The notes: generated from the letters alone by a model not told the origin. 64,000 nucleotides of DNA from Marinobacter salsuginis (GCF_009617755.1 NZ_BGZH01000002.1:124001-188000), one strand, 5' to 3'. Counted from the first letter of the stretch, positions 48,884 through 59,223 are shown. Numbers and translations: made by a program.

Positions 48884-49261
48884 ATGACCAGTGATTCCGC
48901 CGAACGCAGAATCAAGGATCGTTACCCCGCCTCCTGCCTGAAGGTTCAGCTCCGGGAGCGTGGCTTCTTTGGTCGGGGCAAGCAACCAACGCCGGTTACC
49001 TGCCTGGACCTGAACCGCTACGGTATGGCCGTTCTCTGCCCCAGGCCGGTGGAACCCGGGGCCCGCCTGTTCATGGATTTCGACGGCAAATACATCAGCG
49101 AATCGCGGGTTTGCGCCCGGGTGGTGGAGTGTCAACCTTACCAGGCGGGTTATCGCGTCAGCGTCCAGTTCAGCTATTGCCTGGACAAAAAAGGCTATTC
49201 GCGCACCGTCGACAATGCTCTCTCCCGCATCGAAGGCTTCTACAACCGGTTTGCCAGCTGA
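48884..49261 (+). CDS. PilZ domain protein
   Basis: A 125-residue single-domain protein with the c-di-GMP motifs of PilZ: an arginine-rich start ERRIKDRYPA (RxxxR type) and DLNRYGMAV (the D/NxSxxG box, with Asn for Ser). The second box is slightly off consensus, so c-di-GMP binding is likely but not certain. ATG at 48884; the open frame upstream to 48755 overlaps the divergent LonB promoter region and is not coding-like. The ribosome site is weak. Confidence 0.78.
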   Translation: MTSDSAERRIKDRYPASCLKVQLRERGFFGRGKQPTPVTCLDLNRYGMAVLCPRPVEPGARLFMDFDGKYISESRVCARVVECQPYQAGYRVSVQFSYCLDKKGYSRTVDNALSRIEGFYNRFAS

Positions 49262-49274
49262 TCCGGTTCCGGGC

Positions 49275-49745
49275 TCACACCAGCCCCGCGTCAAGGCTGG
49301 CAGCGACGTACATCCCTAACTCGCGACACTGATCTTCAAACTCATCGCGGTACTCACCCCTGCAGATCAGAGGCTCCTGTATCAGCTTCCAGCGCAGACC
49401 CGTCGCAATGCTTTCGATTGCCCGATTGGTGCCCGTTCCGTCATGGCCGGCCCGAATGTAATAGGCAAAGGGCAACCCCTGGGTTTTCTCGAGGCAGGGA
49501 TAGTAGCTGCGGTCGAAGAAGTCCTTCAGGGCCCCACTCATATACCCGAGATTCTCAGTGGTGCCCAGAATGATAGCGTCGCAGGCCAGAATGTCTTCAG
49601 GCCCCGCATCCAGAGGTGCCATTACCTTGACTTCGACGCTTTCGATGTCTTCATGGCGTGCGCCCTGCTCAGCCGCCTCCCTGAGCTTGAGAGTATTCGG
49701 GGAAGGCGCATGAGCGACGATCAATAATCTCTTTTTTGCTTCCAT
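49275..49745 (-). CDS. Flavodoxin/NAD(P)H-dependent FMN reductase family protein
   Basis: A 156-residue flavodoxin-fold protein: RLLIVAHAPSPNTLKL (phosphate loop, about 5-20), AIILGTTENLGYMSGALKDFFDRSYY (flavin loop, about 64-89). It is close to flavodoxin-like NADPH-dependent reductases that transfer electrons or reduce quinones. I start at the ATG at 49743-49745; the frame continues to 49784. It converges on the PilZ gene with a 13-base gap. Confidence 0.85.
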   Translation of the reverse strand: MEAKKRLLIVAHAPSPNTLKLREAAEQGARHEDIESVEVKVMAPLDAGPEDILACDAIILGTTENLGYMSGALKDFFDRSYYPCLEKTQGLPFAYYIRAGHDGTGTNRAIESIATGLRWKLIQEPLICRGEYRDEFEDQCRELGMYVAASLDAGLV

Positions 49746-49978
49746 ACCGACTCTGATCTGTATCTGAAGAGCAAAGAAACCCAATACTCACCGAGTATGA
49801 ATTCATTGTGATACCAGCTCAAACCAGAGGAACGGACAGCAAGCACAGATGATCATTATTTGAGCAGCACAGAGACGAAATTAAGAGATCTGTTACGAGA
49901 ACATTTAAACCATCTGAACGGATACCCTGCAAAGACTCCTGCTTACTATGGACTGAGCAGTCAAAGGAGGAGAAACCA

Positions 49979-50236
49979 ATGCATTTTCCCAACAGCAGAA
50001 AACTGCAGACTCTCTATCGTCAAATGAAATACAGAAGGTGGATCAGAATCCAGCTGCAACAGTCTGGAGGGGCAGATTACCTCAGGCGCCTGGAAGTCGA
50101 CATCGGTGCTGAACCGGGCCACTTCAGGAGAGAGCTGAAAAGAAGACTGATACCTGAAAGGAAAGCCGAAGGCAACGGTGGTGCGGCAGGTCTGGATCTA
50201 CACCTGCCGCCCCTGACATCGCTGAGGAAGGTTTAG
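49979..50236 (+). CDS. Small basic protein, 85 residues, unknown
   Basis: An 85-residue protein rich in Arg and Lys ([20 protein letters not shown] start), predicted helical in the first 60 residues. AAAGGAGGAG six bases before the ATG is one of the strongest ribosome sites in the window, which argues for real, high expression. Its pattern of basic helix plus DIG resembles DUF1127 proteins only weakly, and I do not assign it. The stop overlaps the convergent recA stop by two to four bases. The position next to recA, where recX is usual, is notable but it is on the other strand. Confidence 0.65.
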   Translation: MHFPNSRKLQTLYRQMKYRRWIRIQLQQSGGADYLRRLEVDIGAEPGHFRRELKRRLIPERKAEGNGGAAGLDLHLPPLTSLRKV

Positions 50237-51279
50237 AGAAGCTCGCCGTTCGCTTCTGCGGGCGCCTCTTCAGCGTCTTTCTTCGAGACCGGCTTGGGCA
50301 TCAGCTTGTCACGAACCTTGGCTTCAATCTCGTTAGCAATGTCCATGTTTTCCTCCAGGAACTTGCAGGCATTCGCCTTGCCCTGGCCGATCTTGTCGCC
50401 GTTGTAGGCGTACCAGGCGCCGGACTTATCCACAAAGCCTTCCTTGACCCCCATATCCAGGACTTCCGCCATGTGGTAAATGCCCTTGCCGTACATGATC
50501 TGGAACTCGGCCTGTTTGAACGGCGGGGACACCTTGTTCTTGACCACTTTCACGCGGGTCTCGTTACCCACCACCTCGTCGCCGTCTTTAACGGAACCGA
50601 TACGGCGGATATCCAGGCGCACAGAGGAATAGAATTTCAGGGCGTTACCACCGGTGGTGGTTTCCGGGCTGCCGAACATGACGCCGATTTTCATACGGAT
50701 CTGGTTGATGAAGATCATCAGGCAGTTGGCATGCTTGACGTTACCCGTCAGTTTCCGCAGCGCCTGGGACATCAGTCGCGCCTGCAGGCCAACGTGGCTG
50801 TCGCCCATCTCGCCCTCAATTTCCGCTTTTGGTGTCAGGGCGGCAACCGAGTCAACGATGATCACGTCAACTGCGTTCGAGCGAACCAGCATGTCGGCAA
50901 TTTCCAGGGCCTGTTCACCGGTGTCAGGCTGGGAAACCAGAAGGTCGTCCACATTCACGCCCAGCTTCTCTGCGTAGACCGGGTCGAGGGCGTGCTCGGC
51001 GTCGACAAACGCACAGGTTTTGCCCGCCTTTTGTGCCTCGGCAATCACCTGCAGGGTGAGCGTGGTTTTACCGGAACTCTCCGGACCGTAGATCTCACAG
51101 ATTCGACCATAAGGAAGGCCACCAATACCCAGGGCAACGTCCAGGCCCAGGGAACCGGTGGAAACCGCAGGGATGGCTTCGCGGGGCTGGTCACCCATTT
51201 TCATCACGGCGCCCTTGCCAAACTGGCGCTCGATCTGCCCAAGTGCTGCGCTCAATGCTTTCTTGCGGTTGTCTTCCAT
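50233..51279 (-). CDS. recA: Recombinase RecA
   Basis: A 348-residue RecA with Walker [10 protein letters not shown], Walker [11 protein letters not shown], the L1/L2 DNA loops ([14 protein letters not shown] and [17 protein letters not shown]), and an acidic C-terminal tail. It coats single-stranded DNA for strand exchange and triggers LexA self-cleavage. I start at the ATG at 51277-51279 (protein [17 protein letters not shown]). A LexA box lies 98 bases upstream. No recX gene follows. Confidence 0.98.
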   Translation of the reverse strand: MEDNRKKALSAALGQIERQFGKGAVMKMGDQPREAIPAVSTGSLGLDVALGIGGLPYGRICEIYGPESSGKTTLTLQVIAEAQKAGKTCAFVDAEHALDPVYAEKLGVNVDDLLVSQPDTGEQALEIADMLVRSNAVDVIIVDSVAALTPKAEIEGEMGDSHVGLQARLMSQALRKLTGNVKHANCLMIFINQIRMKIGVMFGSPETTTGGNALKFYSSVRLDIRRIGSVKDGDEVVGNETRVKVVKNKVSPPFKQAEFQIMYGKGIYHMAEVLDMGVKEGFVDKSGAWYAYNGDKIGQGKANACKFLEENMDIANEIEAKVRDKLMPKPVSKKDAEEAPAEANGELL

Positions 51280-51376
51280 CAGTGCAAACCCTCTGTCGCC
51301 TGGGCCGCCGGGCCCCAATCAAGGCCGGCAGCGAAATAGTGGATCGGGAATCTCTACAGCTTGACCAGTCAATTCC

Positions 51377-51392
51377 CTGTATATTTGAACAG
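51377..51392. promoter_or_regulatory. LexA (SOS) box of recA
   Basis: CTG-N10-CAG with an A/T-rich centre (CTGTATATTTGAACAG), the gammaproteobacterial LexA pattern, between pncC and recA. Confidence 0.85.
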
Positions 51393-51443
51393 TATTAAAA
51401 CATAACCCGGAGAGGAGACCAACCCCTGCGGATGTGAAAGCCG

Positions 51444-51944
51444 TCAGAGTTCGCCCACAAAATCGCTAACCCCTTGAAGAGCAAACAGAACGGCCTGGCG
51501 GCGGACCTGATCACGGTCGCCCTCGAAGTGCTTTACCAGCGCCACGGTGGTGGCCGGACTGCTGCCCCAGGCGAACCAGACGGTACCGACAGGCTTATCC
51601 TCGCTGCCACCGCCAGGCCCGGCAACGCCACTGATGGCCACGGCAACGTCGGCATCTGTTGCCACCAGGGCGCCGGCCACCATTTCCCGCACTACCGGCT
51701 CGCTGACCGCACCATGCTCATCCAGCGACTTCCGGGTCACGCCCAGGAGCCCCTGCTTGGCCTCATTGCTGTAGGTTACCAGACCGCCGAGCACATAGGC
51801 CGAAGACCCCGCCCGGTCGGTCAGCACTTTGGCAACCCAGCCGCCGGTACAACTTTCTGCCGTAGCCACTGTACGGCCGGTGCGCAGCAACCGCTCACCG
51901 AGGCGATTGCCTGCGTCTTCCAATTCCTGATCGCTGGCCAGCAT
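51444..51944 (-). CDS. pncC: Nicotinamide-nucleotide amidohydrolase (CinA C-terminal family)
   Basis: A 166-residue stand-alone CinA domain. [12 protein letters not shown] (about 30-41, catalytic Ser and Lys region) and [23 protein letters not shown] (about 103-125) are the family motifs. It deamidates nicotinamide mononucleotide to recycle pyridine nucleotides. AAGGAGG lies five bases before the ATG at 51942-51944, so I prefer it over an upstream in-frame ATG at 51959. The gene precedes recA on the same strand, the classic cinA-recA pair. Confidence 0.92.
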   Translation of the reverse strand: MLASDQELEDAGNRLGERLLRTGRTVATAESCTGGWVAKVLTDRAGSSAYVLGGLVTYSNEAKQGLLGVTRKSLDEHGAVSEPVVREMVAGALVATDADVAVAISGVAGPGGGSEDKPVGTVWFAWGSSPATTVALVKHFEGDRDQVRRQAVLFALQGVSDFVGEL

Positions 51945-52025
51945 AATGACCTCCTTCATTTCATCGCGGCGGTTATTTTCTTACAATTCACGCCTTCATC
52001 CAAAGCAAGGCTACCGGACCCGTTC

Positions 52026-54656
52026 ATGTCAGCAGCTCAGACCGATCTTTCCAAGCACACCCCGATGATGCAGCAATACCTGAAGATCAAGGGCCAACAC
52101 CCCAATGAACTGGTGTTCTACCGCATGGGGGATTTCTACGAGCTGTTTTACGAAGACGCCAAGAAAGCGGCCGAGCTAATGGACATCACCCTCACGGCCC
52201 GGGGCCAGTCCGGGGGCAACCCGATCCCCATGGCCGGCATCCCCTATCACTCTTCTGAGGGTTACATTGCCCGCCTGGTTCGGGCAGGTCAATCCATCGC
52301 CATCTGCGAGCAGATCGGTGACCCTGCCACCAGCAAGGGACCGGTTGAGCGCCAGGTGGTTCGGATCGTCACACCGGGGACCCTGAGTGACGACGCCTAT
52401 CTTGAGGATCGCCGTGACAACCTTCTGGTCGCCATATACAACCACCGGGAACAGTTCGGTTTTGCCTCGCTCGACATCTCCAGCGGCCGCTTTGCGGTAT
52501 CAGAGCTGGAGAACCTGGAAGCCCTGCAGGGCGAACTCCAGCGCCTGCGTCCGGCGGAAATTCTGATCAGCGAGGATTTTCCCTACGAGGAAATACTGGA
52601 GGGCTTCACCGGTATCCGCCGTCAGGGCCCCTGGCTGTTCGAATCCGACACGGCCCGCCGGGTGATTACCCAACAGCTTCAGGTGAGAGATCTGACCGGT
52701 TTTGGCTGTGAGGAGCTCAATCTGGCCGTCTGTGCCGCCGGTTGTCTGCTGCAGTATGCCAGGGAGACCCAGCGAACCGCCCTGCCCCATATCCGCAAGC
52801 TGACCCGCGAACGCAGGGATGAAGCTGTGATTCTGGATGCCGCCAGCCGTCGCAACCTGGAAATCGACACTAACCTGATGGGCGGCCATCAATACACCCT
52901 GGCCTGGGTGATGGACCGCACAGCCACGGCCATGGGTGGCCGGGAGCTTCGCCGCTGGCTGAACCGCCCGTTGCGGGACGTGGAGACTGTCCGTCAGCGC
53001 CAACAGGCGGTTTCGGCACTGCTGGACGGGTTTCATTACGAACCGGTACACGACCTGCTGAAAGCCGTGGGCGACATTGAGCGGGTATTGGCGCGAGTTG
53101 CCCTGCGCTCAGCGCGACCTCGGGACCTCGCACGACTCCGGGATGCCTTCCAGGCCCTGCCGGACCTGCAGGAAACACTGAAACCGGTGAATTCCCACCA
53201 TGTCGTCAAGCTGGCGACCACCATTGGTGAATACCCGGAACTGGCGGACCTTCTGGAACGCTCCATCATCGACAACCCTCCGGTCGTGATTCGCGATGGT
53301 GGGGTCATCCGGGAAGGCTTTGACGAAGAGCTGGACGAGTTGCGCAACATCAGCGAGAACGCCGGCCAGTACCTGCTCGACGTGGAAACACGTGAACGGG
53401 ACCGCACCGGCATCAGCACCCTCAAGGTCGGCTACAACCGGGTGCACGGTTACTACATAGAAATCAGCCGCGCCCAGTCCGACCAGGCGCCGGTGGACTA
53501 CATTCGCCGCCAGACCCTGAAAAACGCCGAGCGCTTTATCACCCCAGAACTCAAGGAATTCGAAGATAAGGCCCTCAGTGCAAAGAGCCGGGCTCTGGCC
53601 CGGGAAAAAGGCCTGTATGACGAAGTGCTGGAAACCGTAGCCGGACAGTTGGCGCCCCTGCAAGATGCCGCCCAGGCACTGGCCGAGCTGGACGTGCTTA
53701 GCAACTTTGCAGAGCGGGCCACTTCTCTGCGCTTTTCCGCGCCGGAATTCAGCGAATCTCCCGGGTTCGACATTGAGGAAGGCCGCCATCCGGTGGTTGA
53801 ACAGTTGCTGGATGAGCCTTTCGTACCCAATGATCTGTTGATGGATACCCAACGCCGCATGCTGGTGATCACCGGCCCGAACATGGGCGGTAAATCCACT
53901 TACATGCGCCAGGCAGCGCTGATTGCCCTGCTGGCCTACACCGGCAGCTTTGTGCCCGCCAACCGGGCAGTCATCGGCCCCGTCGACCGCATTTTCACCC
54001 GCATGGGCTCCTCGGACGACATCGCCGGCGGCCGATCCACCTTCATGGTGGAAATGACCGAAACCGCCAACATCCTGCACAACGCCACCGAACACAGCCT
54101 GGTATTGATGGATGAGGTCGGTCGCGGCACCAGCACCTTTGATGGCCTGTCACTGGCCTGGGCCACCGCCGAGCACCTGGCCCGTGAGATCCGCTGCTAC
54201 ACCCTGTTTGCCACCCACTATTTTGAGCTCACCCAACTGGCCGATGAGCTGCAGCATGCCGTTAACGTGCATCTGACCGCCACCGAGCACGACGACAGCA
54301 TTGTGTTCCTGCACAATGTCCACGATGGCCCGGCGAGCCAGAGCTACGGGCTTCAGGTGGCCAAGCTGGCAGGCGTACCCCAGGATGTGATCCGCAACGC
54401 CAAGACCCAGCTTTCCCATCTGGAAGGCAGTGCCTCACCGGCCGCGCCGGCGGCTTCGGCTGGTGAGCAGAAGGAAGACACGGTCCGGACCAAACCTGCG
54501 CCCCAGGTTAATGAACCTGTACTCCAAGGGGACATGTTCGCGAGCCTGGAACCCAGCGCGGTGGAAGAGGCCCTTAAAGACATGGACCTGGATGGACTCA
54601 CCCCACGGGATGCCATGAATCAGCTTTATGAACTGAAAGCGCTGGTGAAGAAATAG
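52026..54656 (+). CDS. mutS: DNA mismatch repair protein MutS
   Basis: An 876-residue MutS. The mismatch-binding domain has [15 protein letters not shown] (the Phe-x-Glu wedge). The core and clamp domains follow, then the ATPase with [14 protein letters not shown] (Walker A), [23 protein letters not shown] (Walker B) and FATHYFELT. The C-terminal 80 residues end with a tetramerisation-type helix. The open frame extends upstream to 51474 but is antisense to pncC; the ATG at 52026 gives the family N-terminus ([18 protein letters not shown]). Confidence 0.98.
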   Translation: MSAAQTDLSKHTPMMQQYLKIKGQHPNELVFYRMGDFYELFYEDAKKAAELMDITLTARGQSGGNPIPMAGIPYHSSEGYIARLVRAGQSIAICEQIGDPATSKGPVERQVVRIVTPGTLSDDAYLEDRRDNLLVAIYNHREQFGFASLDISSGRFAVSELENLEALQGELQRLRPAEILISEDFPYEEILEGFTGIRRQGPWLFESDTARRVITQQLQVRDLTGFGCEELNLAVCAAGCLLQYARETQRTALPHIRKLTRERRDEAVILDAASRRNLEIDTNLMGGHQYTLAWVMDRTATAMGGRELRRWLNRPLRDVETVRQRQQAVSALLDGFHYEPVHDLLKAVGDIERVLARVALRSARPRDLARLRDAFQALPDLQETLKPVNSHHVVKLATTIGEYPELADLLERSIIDNPPVVIRDGGVIREGFDEELDELRNISENAGQYLLDVETRERDRTGISTLKVGYNRVHGYYIEISRAQSDQAPVDYIRRQTLKNAERFITPELKEFEDKALSAKSRALAREKGLYDEVLETVAGQLAPLQDAAQALAELDVLSNFAERATSLRFSAPEFSESPGFDIEEGRHPVVEQLLDEPFVPNDLLMDTQRRMLVITGPNMGGKSTYMRQAALIALLAYTGSFVPANRAVIGPVDRIFTRMGSSDDIAGGRSTFMVEMTETANILHNATEHSLVLMDEVGRGTSTFDGLSLAWATAEHLAREIRCYTLFATHYFELTQLADELQHAVNVHLTATEHDDSIVFLHNVHDGPASQSYGLQVAKLAGVPQDVIRNAKTQLSHLEGSASPAAPAASAGEQKEDTVRTKPAPQVNEPVLQGDMFASLEPSAVEEALKDMDLDGLTPRDAMNQLYELKALVKK

Positions 54657-54806
54657 CGAAGAATTGATCTGTGTAATAAGGTTATAGCAGTCGAACGCTT
54701 GCGGCTGTGCGGGTCGCTCCCTACAATATCGCGCACTAAAATATAACGGCGGCGCCCGAAGGCGCTCCTGATGAGACTGACCGACCACTGGACCAGGGAT
54801 CTGACT

Positions 54807-55130
54807 ATGGCGTTTATCGTTACTGATAACTGCATCAAGTGCAAATACACAGACTGCGTGGAAGTCTGCCCGGTAGACTGCTTCTACGAGGGACCGAACT
54901 TCCTGGTAATCGACCCGGACGAATGTATCGACTGCGCCCTGTGCGAGCCCGAGTGCCCGGCCGAAGCCATCTTTTCTGAAGACGAACTGCCGGCCGATCA
55001 GGTCCAGTTTGTGGAGCTGAACGCCGACCTGGCCGCGAAATGGCCAAACATCACCGAAAAGAAAGATCCGCTGCCGGACGCCGAAGAGTGGGATGGCAAG
55101 CCGAACAAGCTGCAGTATCTGGAAAAGTAA
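54807..55130 (+). CDS. fdxA: Seven-iron ferredoxin FdxA
   Basis: A 107-residue ferredoxin with the 3Fe-4S/4Fe-4S pattern ([18 protein letters not shown] and [12 protein letters not shown]). It follows mutS as in Pseudomonas and Azotobacter. It transfers electrons at low potential. ATG at 54807 gives the family start [12 protein letters not shown]. Confidence 0.96.
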   Translation: MAFIVTDNCIKCKYTDCVEVCPVDCFYEGPNFLVIDPDECIDCALCEPECPAEAIFSEDELPADQVQFVELNADLAAKWPNITEKKDPLPDAEEWDGKPNKLQYLEK

Positions 55131-55150
55131 GCCTCCAGAGCTGGGGATCA

Positions 55151-55178
55151 AAAAAGGGAAGCCGCGGCTTCCCTTTTT
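55151..55178. terminator. Terminator shared by fdxA and the LysE-type gene
   Basis: AAAAAGGGAAGCCG and CGGCTTCCCTTTTT form an uninterrupted helix with T-runs on both strands. Confidence 0.92.
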
Positions 55179-55204
55179 CTTTGTCTGAAGGTAATCGGGT
55201 GGCC

Positions 55205-55837
55205 TCAGGTACTGGCCAGCTTGGCGCCCATGGCCACGAAAAAGCCGCCCGTCAGACCGTTCAGCATCCGTTTCATCTTCACATTCACGCCAAGGCTGCG
55301 GAAGGTGACCACCACCCAGGCCAGACCACACTGCCAGAGCATGGCCAGCAGAAAATGCACGCCCGCCAACATCAGAGACTGCTGGAAAGCGTTACCGGCG
55401 GGGTCCACAAACTGTGGCAGCAGGGCCATGTAGAAGAGCGCGGTCTTCGGATTCAGAACATTGGACAGGAGTCCTTCGCGGAATGAGGCCACCATGGCAA
55501 CCTTCCGGCGAACGACCTCTTCTTTTTTTACCTCGGGCGCGTCTCCCCGGCGAAGGGCCTGGCGCAACGAACCGATGCCCAGCCATACCAGGTAGCAGGC
55601 ACCCGCCCACTTCAGGGCGGAAAACGCCCAGGCGGTTTCCACCAACAGAAGTGAAATACCCAAAGCCGAGAGCGTGGCGTGAATGAACAGTCCGCTGCAA
55701 ATGCCAACACTGGTGACACAGCCATCCCGCAAACCACCCCGGCCGGTGTTCCTCATCACCAGCAGGGTATCAACACCCGGTGTGATGGTGAGCAGGGTAA
55801 TGGCAACGAGATAGGCCCAGAACAAATCCGATATCAA
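55205..55837 (-). CDS. LysE/RhtB family amino-acid exporter
   Basis: A 210-residue inner-membrane protein with six hydrophobic helices and the family start FWAYLVAITLLTITPGVDTLLVMRN and later GLLSNVLNPKTALFYMALLPQFV. It exports an amino acid or homoserine-like compound; the substrate is not predictable. It converges on fdxA with a shared terminator. Confidence 0.92.
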   Translation of the reverse strand: MISDLFWAYLVAITLLTITPGVDTLLVMRNTGRGGLRDGCVTSVGICSGLFIHATLSALGISLLLVETAWAFSALKWAGACYLVWLGIGSLRQALRRGDAPEVKKEEVVRRKVAMVASFREGLLSNVLNPKTALFYMALLPQFVDPAGNAFQQSLMLAGVHFLLAMLWQCGLAWVVVTFRSLGVNVKMKRMLNGLTGGFFVAMGAKLAST

Positions 55838-55898
55838 AACCGTCCCCTATCAAACTCTTGTACAGAACGCTTCAGGGGCCGGACCCGCAACCGGTAAG

Positions 55899-56933
55899 TC
55901 AGGCCTCCTGGTGGAGAATCTTACGCGCCGTGGCGGACTTATAAAACGGTGCAAGCCGCCGGCGAACCAGGGCCTCAACATAGCCCTCTTCACGCAATAC
56001 GTCTATAACCGGAATTGCGTAGGCGTCGATCTCTGCCATGACCACCTCACGGCTGACACCCAAATCGCCCAGCAGTTCTGTGAGCGGTCTTTCGCCATAT
56101 TTTACGAACAGGTGAGAAACCACCGCACGGGCACAGTTCTCGAAGTAGCCGGTCTTGCGAAACTGCAGCCAGAACTCATAGCCCAGCACGACAAACTCTT
56201 GCAGTTCGACGTCTCCCAGGCCCTCGTGCAGCTCGGCAATGGTGCGATCTTCCAGTGACACCCAGGCCGCCATCACGCTGTCCCGCAGTTCGTCGTCAGA
56301 CAGAGCCCTGTGCAGAAACTGCTCGCTCCGGCTAATCAGCCCGGGCAGGCTGTCAGACAGCCAGGCCTTGAGGCGCCGCTCAAAGGTTTCATCCAGCCCA
56401 GGCACCGCCCTGTTGGCCATGCGCTTGCCAAACTTCATCATTGAACCGACGCCCGGCACGGACTTGGTGATCAGATTGTCCTCGTAGAGGTAGTTCACCA
56501 GACCGTGGTAAACCACGTTGGAGACCAACTCTTGATAGACCGGGTGAGCCATGATTTCACTGATCACCCGCTCCCGCTGCTGCCGCAATTCCAGAGCCTC
56601 CTCAAGAAAACCGGTAGCCTGTTCGCGGGTGATGATCTCGCCCAATGTGGTTTGCGATTGCACGTCGGCATTGAGCACTTCGGTTGCCATTTCGGCGGCC
56701 AGTTCAGGGATACCTGCATCCAGCTCCATATCCATAACAATACGCTGAATAACGCCCATCACCTGGTCTTCCGACGTAATCCGGTTCAGGGTTATCTCAT
56801 TGGCATAGCCCCAAAGCTCATCCAGCTCCTGCTCCAGAAATTTACGCAGCTTCGTGCCCTTGAGCGAGGCCAGTTCATGCTTTACGTGCTGTTCCAGCAG
56901 CTGGTTGGCGAGATCCGTTTTGCCTTTGGTCAT
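55899..56933 (-). CDS. Conserved helical protein of unknown function, 344 residues
   Basis: A soluble, leucine-rich all-helical protein without signal peptide. Distinct stretches are TKLRKFLEQELDELWGYANEI near the start, a less charged middle (NVVYHGLVNYLYEDNLITKSVPGVGSMMKFGKRMANRAVPGL, split across about 150-190) and FVKYGERPLTELLGDLGVSREVV near the end. I do not recognise a named family. It stands alone as a gene, upstream of the LysE-type gene by 61 bases on the same strand. A structural or membrane-associated role is possible; the middle stretch could associate with a membrane. Confidence 0.75.
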   Translation of the reverse strand: MTKGKTDLANQLLEQHVKHELASLKGTKLRKFLEQELDELWGYANEITLNRITSEDQVMGVIQRIVMDMELDAGIPELAAEMATEVLNADVQSQTTLGEIITREQATGFLEEALELRQQRERVISEIMAHPVYQELVSNVVYHGLVNYLYEDNLITKSVPGVGSMMKFGKRMANRAVPGLDETFERRLKAWLSDSLPGLISRSEQFLHRALSDDELRDSVMAAWVSLEDRTIAELHEGLGDVELQEFVVLGYEFWLQFRKTGYFENCARAVVSHLFVKYGERPLTELLGDLGVSREVVMAEIDAYAIPVIDVLREEGYVEALVRRRLAPFYKSATARKILHQEA

Positions 56934-57072
56934 GGCGCAATTCTTCCTGTCGTTAAAATGAAAGACACTGATCAGAGGCTAACATGAAGTTCAGATTGGC
57001 AGGTTTGCCAAAACTACAGGTGGGAGGGTGCGGCCCGGCCAGTCCCGCACACCCGCGGACTGCGTGGCCGAT

Positions 57073-58023
57073 TCACTGAAAATCGTTGAACGTGTGGGGC
57101 TCTGCCGCCAGGGCCAGGCAAAGACTGCCGGGGCCGACATAGATACTGCTGGTGATGCCCATCTGGGATAGTAGAAGTTCCACACCGTTACGCTCACAGG
57201 CATCCCGCAGGCGGTTAAGCCCGGGCAAATCCTCGATTTCAGTCCAGGTCAGGCCACAGGAAAGACTCACGTACGGGGTCAGGAGACCGGCTTCCACCCG
57301 TGCTGCGGCATAGTTCATCACCTTCTCCACCGCCACATCGAAACTGCGGGTTTTGGCCACCGGCTGGCCTTCGGCCCCCTGCCCGAAGATAACCGGAGTA
57401 ATGTTCAGTGCCTTACCAAGAAAGGCCACCAACGCCGACACACTCTTGTCACCACGACGCCTTGCCCGCTCACGGATGTAATGCAGGTCCCGGGGAATCA
57501 CACAGGTGTAGATCTTGTCGCTGAAGGATTCAACCTCATGCCGCAGGGCATTCTTGGAAACCTTCTGGTCGATCAGCTTGAGGGTATGTGCCGCGAGCAG
57601 GCCCTGACCGGCGAAGATCTGCTTGCTGTCGATCACCCGCATAAAGAAGCGGCCATCGCGACCGGCTGCCTGCCGCGCCCCTTCATAATTGGCCAGAACA
57701 CTGTTCATGGCTTCGGTGGCGTTCTGGAAAATCAGGCTACGGGTTTTGGTGACCGTCTCGCAGATAGCGACATCAAACTGGGTAACGATCTTTTCCATGA
57801 ACAGATCGTGGATCTGTTCGGCGGTGAAGGCGCGGGTTTCCGCCTGATGACCCTTCTGTAGCAGACCACTCTGATAGAACTCCTGGGTCCGCACAGGATC
57901 GTGCTCGTCTATGTAGGTCTGGCCGTCAATTACAGCGGTTACCGGAAGGATGAACAGGTCGTGCTTGCGGCTGAATTCATAAGGTAAGTCGCACGCAGAA
58001 TCGACGATCAAACCAACTCGCAT
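57073..58023 (-). CDS. DegV family fatty-acid-binding protein
   Basis: A 316-residue DegV protein: VGLIVDSACDLPYEFSRKHDLFILPV at the N-terminus (Ser after VD-S is the fatty-acid-contact position in FakB proteins), TRAFTAEQIHDLFME, and the C-terminal domain with SCGLTWTEIEDL. In Gram-positive bacteria DegV/FakB proteins hand fatty acids to a kinase. No fakA is adjacent here, so the role in this organism is unclear. AGGAGGCACACC precedes the ATG. Confidence 0.92.
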   Translation of the reverse strand: MRVGLIVDSACDLPYEFSRKHDLFILPVTAVIDGQTYIDEHDPVRTQEFYQSGLLQKGHQAETRAFTAEQIHDLFMEKIVTQFDVAICETVTKTRSLIFQNATEAMNSVLANYEGARQAAGRDGRFFMRVIDSKQIFAGQGLLAAHTLKLIDQKVSKNALRHEVESFSDKIYTCVIPRDLHYIRERARRRGDKSVSALVAFLGKALNITPVIFGQGAEGQPVAKTRSFDVAVEKVMNYAAARVEAGLLTPYVSLSCGLTWTEIEDLPGLNRLRDACERNGVELLLSQMGITSSIYVGPGSLCLALAAEPHTFNDFQ

Positions 58024-58133
58024 GGTGTGCCTCCAGCTCCGGGAAGCTTCTTGACCGGAAGCCCCCTTTTTTGTCGTTATTTTTTATGCCGCACAGTTTT
58101 ACACACCCCGATCAGAATTTCAGCAACCCAGGT

Positions 58134-58967
58134 CTAACCCGCACTGGATGTCATGTCCAGCTCCCGAAGATTCCGTTCGAGCAGTTCCCGGTTATCCTGC
58201 TGCCAGGGATGAAATCCCTTGCGGAAATAGGCCAGGAATTCCGGCAGGCACTTGCGAAGCACGCCGGGCTTTCCCCACAGGAAATTCACGCCACCAAGCC
58301 AGGTACGAAGGCTCCAAAGCTTGCCATCGGCCTTCAGCAGGCTGCAGGTATTGAGAAAGGTGTACTTGAAGAAATTCCAGGTCACGAACAGGAAGACGAT
58401 CCGGCGGAGCCGCTCGTTGCCGACACATTCCCGGTAGACATCAAAGGCCACGGATTTGTGTTCGGTTTCCTCGATTGCATGCCAGCGCCAGAGTTTCGCC
58501 ATGGCCGGCGTAGCGCCCTCCATCCATTCCGGGTGGCTCAAAATGGCATTGGCCAGAACCGCGGTGTAATGCTCGGCGCCACAGGTGCCTGCCAGTTGGC
58601 GGCTTGGCGGTAACTTGCCCACCCATGCCATGTGTTTCTGGAACCGCCGGTCCAGGGCATCAATGTCATAACCCCTGGCCTTCAAGGCTTCGTTGTAGTC
58701 CTTGTGCTCACGGCTGTGCAGGGCTTCCTGACCAATAAAGCCGCGAATCTCTGCTTTCAGCTTGGGATCCTCAATTTTGTCCCGATAGAGTCGAACAGCA
58801 TTTATGAACTGCTGTTCTCCATCAGGGAATTGCAGGGAAAGCGCGTTAAAGAATGCCGTCCGGAAAGCGTCGTTACCGTGCCAGAGCGTCTTGAGGTCTT
58901 CGCTGACATCGAACCGTAGATGCCTCGGCTCAACGGACACGCCCTCGGGCGTGGAGCTGATGGTCAT
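58134..58967 (-). CDS. Predicted metal-dependent hydrolase (PF10118, ferritin-like helical)
   Basis: A 277-residue helical protein. EALHSREHKDYNE (about 75-87) and WRWHAIEETEHKSVAFDVYRE (split, about 167-187) supply the Glu and His residues expected for a two-metal site. A hydrophobic stretch, IVFLFVTWNFFKYTFLN, may sit at the membrane. The family is named metal-dependent hydrolase, but the two-metal helical fold resembles di-iron oxygenases, and the reaction is not established. It starts after AGGAGGCAGTC. Confidence 0.85.
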   Translation of the reverse strand: MTISSTPEGVSVEPRHLRFDVSEDLKTLWHGNDAFRTAFFNALSLQFPDGEQQFINAVRLYRDKIEDPKLKAEIRGFIGQEALHSREHKDYNEALKARGYDIDALDRRFQKHMAWVGKLPPSRQLAGTCGAEHYTAVLANAILSHPEWMEGATPAMAKLWRWHAIEETEHKSVAFDVYRECVGNERLRRIVFLFVTWNFFKYTFLNTCSLLKADGKLWSLRTWLGGVNFLWGKPGVLRKCLPEFLAYFRKGFHPWQQDNRELLERNLRELDMTSSAG

Positions 58968-59146
58968 GACTGCCTCCTGTTTTTGTAGTGTTGTTATCAG
59001 TAATGAACAGCGGACAAAAATTCATCAGTCAAAGCAGTTTAAACTCGAAAACCACACGGAAGGAATACTTCAAGAGGGAAATTTGGACAAATTGTCACGA
59101 AATGACATTCTGTCAACGATCGAGTTTCAAGAGAAAAGGCAGACAC

Positions 59147-59171
59147 AAAAAAGGGAGGCACGAAGCCTCCC
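59147..59171 (-). terminator. Terminator of the synthetase/permease operon
   Basis: On the minus strand GGGAGGC and GCCTCCC pair around a five-base loop, then six T bases. A second eight-base helix without T-run (CTTTCCGG/CCGGAAAG, 59194-59216) lies between it and the permease stop. Confidence 0.88.
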
Positions 59172-59223
59172 AAGGACACACAGGGGGTCAGCACTTTCCG
59201 GTGCAGAGCCGGAAAGCGCAGGT

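Noticed and set aside
49979..50236. Assignment of the small basic protein to DUF1127
   Set aside because: Only a loose basic-helix and DIG resemblance; the length and C-terminus do not fit.
51474..52025. Upstream extension of mutS
   Set aside because: Antisense of pncC; the family start is at 52026.
53109..54095. A 328-codon minus-strand frame
   Set aside because: Antisense of mutS.
57000..57060. GC-rich inverted repeat after the DegV gene as a terminator
   Set aside because: No T-run follows on the minus strand and the pairing is interrupted.
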